Shown here one piece after another: positions 58,934 through 64,000 of a stretch of 64,000 bases of DNA (position 1 is the first letter of the stretch; every line of letters starts with the position of its first letter). Origin of the DNA: JAUVXJ01 sp034411995 (GTDB lineage: Bacteria; Chloroflexota; Anaerolineae; UBA7937; B3-Chlor); NCBI GenBank assembly GCA_034411995.1, contig DAOUME010000009.1:177897-241896 (forward strand), given 5' to 3'. The notes below the pieces were generated by a model, which worked only from the letters and a program-made list of their open reading frames with translations, did not search any database and was not told the DNA's origin. The translations under genes were made by a program, and so were the position numbers.

Positions 58934-60124
58934 TTATCCCTCGTTTCGATTCCCCACCACTCTGCCCCCTTCCAGGGCCTCTTCTCCAGCCTCCGCAACC
59001 CGTGGCAGCGTGAAGGTGAAGGTCGTGCCTTCGCCCAGGTGAGATTCCACGTCGATCGTGCCCCCGTAGGATTCAACAATCTGCTTGACGATGGACAGGC
59101 CGAGACCGGTGCCGTGCTCCTCGATGCTCTTGGCCTGCTTCGTGCGATAGAACTCATCGAAGATCCGGGGCAGGTCGTCCGCAGCGATACCCACGCCCGT
59201 GTCGGAGACCACGCCGATTACCCGACCATCCTTCTGGTCCACTGAGGCCACCACGCGCCCACCACGAGGCGTGTATTTGATGCTGTTGGAAATGAGGTTG
59301 GTCCACAACTGCCTCAGATGCTCCTCATCGGCCAACATCTCAGGCTGACCGGAGAACTCTGTCTTCAGGGTCAGGCCCTTGCGCTCCGCCTCTGCCCGCA
59401 GCAAACCTGTAACCTCCTCCAGAACCCGAGCCACCGACACAGTCGTCTTCTTCACACCTGCGGCCTTTTCCTTCATGTGGGCTAGCAAGAGGAGATCGCT
59501 GATCATGTCCAGGAGTTCCCCACACCTCCTGTGGGCGTTCTCCAGCATTTCCTGTTCGTCGTCGGCAGCGTAGCCGTCCAGGATGAGTCCCAGATAGCCC
59601 TGGATGGCGGCGACGGGCGCTCTCAACTCATGGGCCACTGTGAGCATGAAGCGACTCTTCATCGCATCTAGCTTCTCCAGCTCCGCCTTCGCCCTGGCCA
59701 GTCCCTCGGCCTCCTCCTCGATGCCCGTCAGGCGCTTGTTTTCCAGTGAGAGGCGCCGGTGCTCCAAACCATGGTTGACCACCAGGATCAGATCATCGGC
59801 GGTAAAGGGTTTGGAGATAAAGTCGTAGGCGCCTTGCTTGATGGTCTTGACCGCTGCTTCGACAGTGGCGTACCCGGTGATGATAATGACCACGATGTCC
59901 GGGTCGATCTCGCGGAAGCGGCCCAGCGCTTCCATACCGCTCATGCCGGGCATCATCAAGTCCAGCAAGACCAGATCGTAGGAGCCCTCGCGCAACATGC
60001 GCAGTCCTGTGGCAGCGGTATCGGCCACGTCCACCGTGTAGCCCAGTGGCACCAGCGCGCGCCGACACCCCTCTCGTATGCCTCGTTCGTCATCGACAAC
60101 CAGAATGCCTGCGTCTTCTCCCAC
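58934..60124 (-). CDS. Receiver-histidine kinase hybrid without membrane domain
   Basis: 396 residues. Receiver at 5-120 (VVDDERG, Asp55 in LLDLMMPGMSG, TGYATVEAAVK, SKPF), a coiled linker, HisKA with HELRAPVAAIQGYL (His about 165) and a HATPase domain (NLISNSIKYTP; DTGVGIAADDLPRIFDEFYR; GTGLGLSIVKQIVESYGG). Cytoplasmic. As a receiver-first hybrid it can accept phosphate from the upstream kinase and pass it on or tune its own kinase. Lies 27 bases after the sensor kinase gene. Confidence 0.92.
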   Translation of the reverse strand: MGEDAGILVVDDERGIREGCRRALVPLGYTVDVADTAATGLRMLREGSYDLVLLDLMMPGMSGMEALGRFREIDPDIVVIIITGYATVEAAVKTIKQGAYDFISKPFTADDLILVVNHGLEHRRLSLENKRLTGIEEEAEGLARAKAELEKLDAMKSRFMLTVAHELRAPVAAIQGYLGLILDGYAADDEQEMLENAHRRCGELLDMISDLLLLAHMKEKAAGVKKTTVSVARVLEEVTGLLRAEAERKGLTLKTEFSGQPEMLADEEHLRQLWTNLISNSIKYTPRGGRVVASVDQKDGRVIGVVSDTGVGIAADDLPRIFDEFYRTKQAKSIEEHGTGLGLSIVKQIVESYGGTIDVESHLGEGTTFTFTLPRVAEAGEEALEGGRVVGNRNEG

Positions 60125-60151
60125 CAGATGCCCTCCTTGGCGCTCGCCACA

Positions 60152-62149
60152 TCATCCCGGGTTGGCTTCAGTCACCTGCTGTACGCCTGCCGAGGCCTCT
60201 GCTCCACCAGGCGCGATCGGAAGCGTCACAGGTAGCGTGATGGTGAAGGTGCTACCGACCCCCACCTCGCTCTCCACATAGATCTGTCCCCGATGCATCT
60301 TGATGATGCCATAGACGATGGCCAACCCCAATCCCGTCCCCTTGCCAATGGGCTTGGTGGTGAAAAAAGGAGTGAAGATCTTGCTCAGGTTCTCTTCCGG
60401 GATCCCACAACCGGTATCCCGAAAGACGATCTGGATCATCTCGTCCTGCGCACTCTCGGTGGTGATGGTCAGCGAGCCTCCATCCTCCATCGCTTCGGCT
60501 GCATTGGTCATGATGTTGACGACGACCTCCCTCAACTGAGCGGGGTCCGCCTGGATAGTGGGCAGCGCGGGATCCAGGCTGGTCACGACCTCCACGTGGT
60601 CGAACATGGGCTGAACACCAGTCTCCTGGACTGCCTCGGTGATCAGAGCGTTGACGTCGGTGTTTTGGGCCAAGACCTCGTTCTGCCGGGCGAAGTTGAG
60701 CAGGTCGGAGACGATGGTCTTGCACCGGGTGGCCTCTTCGATGATCATCTTGGCGTCATCACGCCGAGGGTCGTCATCCGGGAGCTCCTTGCGCATGATG
60801 TCCGAGAAGAGCAGGATCGTACCCAGCGGGTTGTTGATCTCGTGGGCGACGCCGGCGGCCAACTGGCCCACGGAGGCCAGCTTCTCCGACTGGATCAGTT
60901 GCTGCTCCGTGGACCGCAGCGTCTCCACCATGCTGTTGAAGGACCTGGCCAGGATAGCCAGTTCCCCGGTGCCCTGTACTGGCACGGTTACCGTCCGATC
61001 ACCGAGAGCCACCTTCTCGTTGGCCTCCGCCAGAGTCTCCACTGGCTTGGTGATAGAGCGCGAGATGGGCACGGCGATCATCACCGCCAGGAGCGTCGAG
61101 CCTAGCGCGATCATCAGGATCCGCGCGTCGAACTCGTTCACCAGTCTCTGAAAAGACGCCTGGCGAGCTCCAACGTACAGGATGCCCACCACCCGGCCCT
61201 CGTGGTCGCGCAACGGCTCATAGCGGGTGATGAAATTCTCGTTCACGACATACGCTGGACCAGTGAACCCCACCCCTTCTATCAGAAGCGCGTCACGGAC
61301 CTGCTGTGAGACCCGCGTCCCAACCGCCCGCTTGCCCTCCAGATCCAGAACGTTCGTGGACACCCTCAGATCACCGAAGAAGATGGTCACGGTGTCTACC
61401 CCAGCCACCTCCTTGATCCTGTCCACGATCGTGAAGTCGTTGTTGAACAGATGCCCTACCATCACGGCTCCCAGCACTTCGCCATCGCGTGACAGCACAG
61501 GGGCCACGGTGGTGAGGGTCAAGCCCGCAGTCCCCTCGCGCGGGTCAAAAGGCTCCGGGGCTGCCTTGGGCGTATCGACTATCGTGATCGCGGCTTGTTC
61601 CGCTAGACCAAGCAAGGCCAGCAAGCCACTGGGAATCACCTCGGTGGCTGCGAGTATGGTGCCCCTGTCCAGCACCGCGGATACTATGGGGAGAGCCGAC
61701 CAATCACCAGAGGCCGTCGGCGTGGCCAGGCCTGCGGAGCGCGAGGTTCGGCCGAGAACGGATTTGCCTTCCGCATCCACCAGTACGATGAAGTGACTCG
61801 CCACCAGGCTCTGCGACTCTATCTCGTTCTCTACCGGCTCCTCCAACTGTCGCATGGCTTCAGGATCGCCGGAAGAGGCGGCCGGCAACGCCCTCACCAC
61901 CGACTCGCTGGAAGCCAACCTGCGAGCGGTCCCGGTGATCTTCTCCAGCTTGATCTCGTAGAACGCCTCCGCTAGCTGCATATCCCGGTTAACCCGACTG
62001 TCCTGGGCATCCGAGAGATAGTCACCGATCAGCTTGGAGGTCACCAGCGCGGTCGCGCCGACGGTGACCAGCGCGATCAGCGAGAAGAGTATCACCAGAG
62101 AGGTCTGCAGACGAAAGCCTAGCACGCGGTCGATGTGTCTTCTCATCAT
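60152..62149 (-). CDS. Membrane sensor histidine kinase (Cache-type sensor, HAMP, HisKA, HATPase)
   Basis: 665 residues from the ATG at 62149; the frame opens further, but the helix starts right after this Met (HIDRVLGFRLQTSLVILFSLIALVTVGATALV). Then a large extracytoplasmic Cache-like sensor (about 45-300), a second helix, HAMP (PISRSITKPVETLAEANEKVALGD), HisKA with HEINNPLG (His about 436), and NTNAAEAMEDGG-type/DTGCGIPEENLSKIFTPFFTTK HATPase. NtrB/ZraS-like core. Near satP-acs and the redox operon it may sense a small organic acid. Weak ribosome-binding site. Confidence 0.9.
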   Translation of the reverse strand: MMRRHIDRVLGFRLQTSLVILFSLIALVTVGATALVTSKLIGDYLSDAQDSRVNRDMQLAEAFYEIKLEKITGTARRLASSESVVRALPAASSGDPEAMRQLEEPVENEIESQSLVASHFIVLVDAEGKSVLGRTSRSAGLATPTASGDWSALPIVSAVLDRGTILAATEVIPSGLLALLGLAEQAAITIVDTPKAAPEPFDPREGTAGLTLTTVAPVLSRDGEVLGAVMVGHLFNNDFTIVDRIKEVAGVDTVTIFFGDLRVSTNVLDLEGKRAVGTRVSQQVRDALLIEGVGFTGPAYVVNENFITRYEPLRDHEGRVVGILYVGARQASFQRLVNEFDARILMIALGSTLLAVMIAVPISRSITKPVETLAEANEKVALGDRTVTVPVQGTGELAILARSFNSMVETLRSTEQQLIQSEKLASVGQLAAGVAHEINNPLGTILLFSDIMRKELPDDDPRRDDAKMIIEEATRCKTIVSDLLNFARQNEVLAQNTDVNALITEAVQETGVQPMFDHVEVVTSLDPALPTIQADPAQLREVVVNIMTNAAEAMEDGGSLTITTESAQDEMIQIVFRDTGCGIPEENLSKIFTPFFTTKPIGKGTGLGLAIVYGIIKMHRGQIYVESEVGVGSTFTITLPVTLPIAPGGAEASAGVQQVTEANPG

Positions 62150-62388
62150 GTCTACCCACGGCACACCAGGCTGGATGCAGTAATGTGACGTGAGGCAACG
62201 CCGTCCAGAACTGCCCGGTACAAACCTGATCCCCTCTTCCTGCTCCGCTTCTATTGTACTTCGCCTGCGGACAAACATCCAGCATTTGTCGCTGACGAGC
62301 CGACCGGCTCCCGGGTCAGTAGGCATAATTGCGCACCTCCCCAGCGGTCTGCCTCCGCATAAATGCCTACAGGTGTAGGATCGTGATA

Positions 62389-62454
62389 CGCCTTTATCCC
62401 AGGTGCAGAACGGGCAGTTTACCCCTTCAAAGGCAGTACGCATTGTGGTAGACT
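62389..62454 (+). promoter_or_regulatory. Shared 66-bp promoter element, copy B
   Basis: cgccttt, core ggtgcagaacggg (62402-62414), 11 bases, TTCAAA (62426-62431), 17 bases, TAGACT (62449-62454). Same spacing as copy A, 47 of 66 positions identical by hand count. It points toward satP-acs. Confidence 0.8.
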
Positions 62455-62996
62455 ACACCCGGCGAGCGGTGTGACTGAAATGCGGCGCGCCCGAGTACTC
62501 CGTGGCATCTCCCGTGAGTTGGCACGACGATTTGGCCTGCCTCGATCCGACGCCCCCAGGCCAGGCTGACGCCGAGTTGAACGCGGAAAAGATGCCAGGC
62601 CCGACAGCTTGCCGTGCGCGTCGCTGCCTGGCCTATCGCTCGTCATGGGCCGAAGCCCTTGACATCGCGCTCATGGTCAACGCGCCATGAGAGAGGATCT
62701 GGGAAGGAGGTGCGTCGCTTTCTACCGTCGGAATGGCAAAGCGCGGTTGATTCACTCCTCGGGTCGCAGGCCGCACAGGCGCCGCAGGAGAGCCGGAAGC
62801 CTGTACTTCGCCGGGGACTTGGAGAAGGGTAGTGGACCGGTCCAGTCGCCGACTACTACCAGCGATAGGCTGTGGGACACGGCAGGATGCTACGTCATGA
62901 GCTCATCGATCCGTGGCCGGCAGCCCTATCTGTCCTCTCCCACCGTTTTCTGCCGCGATCACAGCCCGGTCAGTGGACACCATAACTGCTAACACG

Positions 62997-63040
62997 GGGG
63001 AGTAGTCCATCGACTGACGAGAGAGAACGGACTGCTCCCC
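62997..63040 (+). promoter_or_regulatory. Strong hairpin in the satP leader
   Basis: ggggagtagtcc / ggactgctcccc, 12 bp with one wobble pair and a 20-base loop, about 50 bases upstream of satP. An attenuator or processing site is plausible; no T tract follows. Confidence 0.5.
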
Positions 63041-63091
63041 TTGCTGCGTAGGCAAGGAAATCACAGTCATCGATGAGAATACGGGGGAAAC

Positions 63092-63658
63092 ATGAGTGAC
63101 AAGTTGGCAAACCCAGCACCTCTCGGTCTCCTGGCTTTCGGCATGACAACCGTATTGCTGAATCTGCACAATGCCGGGTTCTACCCGCTCGACAGCATGA
63201 TCCTGGCTATGGGATTCGCCTATGGAGGCATCGCTCAAATCGTGGTGGGCGCGATGGAGTTCAGGAAAGGCAACACCTTTGGCACCGTGGCCTTCACCTC
63301 TTACGGCCTCTTCTGGTGGTCTCTCGTGGTCCTGCTCCTCCTGCCTGGCACCAGCCTCGGCACCGCCGGCCCTACAGCTGCGTCGCTGGCAGCATACTTT
63401 TTCATCTGGGGCTTGTTCACCCTGGTCATGTTCTTTGGGACCCTGAAGGCGAACCGCGTACTCCAGACTGTCTTCCTGAGTCTGGCGATACTGTTCTTCC
63501 TCTTGACGGCCAGGGAGTTGACGGGCAACCAAGCCATTGGCACCTTGACCGGTTACGAAGGCATCTTCTGTGGGTTCAGCGCAGTGTACCTGGGCCTCGC
63601 GGAAGTGCTCAACGAAGCGAACGGCAGGACCGTCCTGCCCATATGGGAGACCAGCTAG
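63092..63658 (+). CDS. satP: Acetate uptake transporter, SatP/YaaH (GPR1/FUN34) family
   Basis: 188 residues with six hydrophobic helices. The signature NPAPLGLLAFGMTTVLLNLHNAGF (NPAPLG(L/F)) at the N-terminus and GGIAQIVVGAMEFRKGNTFGTVAFTSYGLFWW are decisive. Takes up acetate or succinate. It precedes acetyl-CoA synthetase (206 bases on), so acetate is probably imported and activated. The gap between them holds a possible 39-codon ORF with no support. Confidence 0.93.
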   Translation: MSDKLANPAPLGLLAFGMTTVLLNLHNAGFYPLDSMILAMGFAYGGIAQIVVGAMEFRKGNTFGTVAFTSYGLFWWSLVVLLLLPGTSLGTAGPTAASLAAYFFIWGLFTLVMFFGTLKANRVLQTVFLSLAILFFLLTARELTGNQAIGTLTGYEGIFCGFSAVYLGLAEVLNEANGRTVLPIWETS

Positions 63659-63864
63659 ATCCCATCTTGCCGAGTTGGCTGCGACGGGGGCATGAACTGT
63701 ATGGACGAGCGATCTCGCACCAGCAAATGGCGCACGGATCTTGCTCGCCGCGGTCTGGTCATCTCCGCCATCCCGCCCACTCGCATACCCTGCAATACTT
63801 GCCTTGACTGATCTACTCAGCGCTCAGCTTGGGCACTGCCACAGCCCTGAAGGAGGACATAAGG

Positions 63865-64000
63865 ATGGCAGACAAAGAAGACACGATCACTTCGTTGCTG
63901 GATGAGAAGAGGCTCTTCCCCCCTTCGGAAGAGTTCCGCAGCCGGGCCCGCATCAGCAGCCTGGACCAGTACAGAGCCCTGATCAAAGAGGCCGAAGAAG
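63865..64000 (+). CDS. acs: Acetyl-CoA synthetase (N-terminal fragment, cut by window edge)
   Basis: 45 codons are present, ATG behind AAGGAGG. The start MADKEDTITSLLDEKRLFPP and the stretch SLDQYRALIKEAEE match the ACAS_N domain that begins acetyl-CoA and propionyl-CoA synthetases. Ligates acetate to CoA via an acetyl-adenylate. Context with satP supports acetate; a propionyl enzyme remains possible. Confidence 0.85.
   Translation, partial: MADKEDTITSLLDEKRLFPPSEEFRSRARISSLDQYRALIKEAEE

Larger units (their letters stand above)
62150..63091. other. Long intergenic region and satP leader
   Basis: 942 bases without a convincing gene. Holds promoter element copy B and the hairpin at 62997-63040; short ORFs inside have weak ribosome-binding sites and no family likeness. 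Confidence 0.6.

Noticed and set aside
62520..62540. Sigma-54-like TGGCAC-N5-TTTGG
   Set aside because: The -12 element lacks the invariant TTGC, and no sigma-54 activator is encoded nearby.
62893..62988. Short ORF in the satP leader beginning MLRHELI, faintly like the MLSLE anchors
   Set aside because: No hydrophobic helix follows and the ribosome-binding site is weak; resemblance is probably chance.
63689..63808. 39-codon ORF between satP and acs ending IPCNTCLD
   Set aside because: No ribosome-binding site of note and no recognisable family.
1..64000. tRNA, rRNA, CRISPR arrays, transposases or integrases
   Set aside because: Looked for conserved T-loop and repeat-spacer patterns and for transposase motifs on both strands; none were seen by eye, although a tRNA could be missed without a search program.

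Overview
The window looks like chromosome from an anaerobic, GC-rich bacterium, most likely a Chloroflexota member (Anaerolineae/Dehalococcoidia type). Reasons: a benzoyl-CoA-type anaerobic aromatic degradation cluster, many GTG/TTG starts, lipoproteins and PT-rich anchored proteins, and a conserved-looking operon of zinc-ribbon, GlmL-like and multi-pass membrane proteins of the kind seen in that phylum (family knowledge, not a search). No rRNA, tRNA, CRISPR array, IS element or phage gene was recognised.

Layout. 1-3.1 kb (minus): livM (cut by the left edge), livH and livK of a branched-chain-amino-acid-type ABC importer, plausibly for an aromatic or other organic acid. 3.4-18.9 kb (minus): an aromatic acyl-CoA cluster with 6-hydroxycyclohexenecarbonyl-CoA dehydrogenase (had), one activator ATPase and one catalytic-type subunit of the benzoyl-CoA reductase/2-hydroxyacyl-CoA dehydratase family, a GlcD-HdrD fusion, an SDR, an AMP-forming acyl-CoA ligase, the ring-opening hydrolase oah (bamA), a crotonase, a 3-hydroxyacyl-CoA dehydrogenase, Nudix and inositol-phosphatase-like genes, dienoyl-CoA hydratase (dch) and a second SDR. 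Dch, Had and Oah together give the classical route from cyclohexadienoyl-CoA to 3-hydroxypimelyl-CoA; the crotonase and Hbd-like enzyme can continue it. Three perfect-spacing sigma-70 promoters drive blocks of this cluster.

19.0-26.6 kb (minus): an operon of mostly uncharacterised membrane proteins around a GlmL/MutL-like ATPase-fold protein. 26.9-35.6 kb (plus): family 4 uracil-DNA glycosylase, FtsK/SpoIIIE, UbiA prenyltransferase, hotdog thioesterase, ferredoxin-FAD oxidoreductase fusion, MaoC hydratase and a large membrane glycosyltransferase. 35.6-41.4 kb (minus): a GntR regulator, a 29-residue membrane peptide, a complete ECF transporter (fused ATPases, S and T components) and an opine-dehydrogenase-like enzyme, with strongly structured spacers. 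41.8-51.5 kb: cvpA-mutS2, glycosyltransferases, a membrane alkaline-phosphatase-fold protein, a B12-binding radical SAM protein and a flippase-like protein. 51.7-55.6 kb: a Panacea (SocA/DUF4065) protein with a candidate toxin, a lipoprotein hydrolase and a GntR-LacI hybrid repressor with a palindrome on its own promoter.

55.9-64.0 kb is the most unusual part. Two tiny single-span membrane proteins and a third protein carrying the same N-terminal anchor fused to a response-regulator receiver domain precede formate-dehydrogenase-type iron-sulfur and cytochrome b subunits that have no catalytic subunit here. A convergent two-gene phosphorelay (Cache-type histidine kinase and receiver-kinase hybrid) follows, then an acetate transporter (satP) and the start of acetyl-CoA synthetase. 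A 66-bp promoter element, 47/66 identical by hand count, lies upstream of both plus-strand blocks and suggests they are co-regulated. None of the signalling proteins has a visible DNA-binding output domain.
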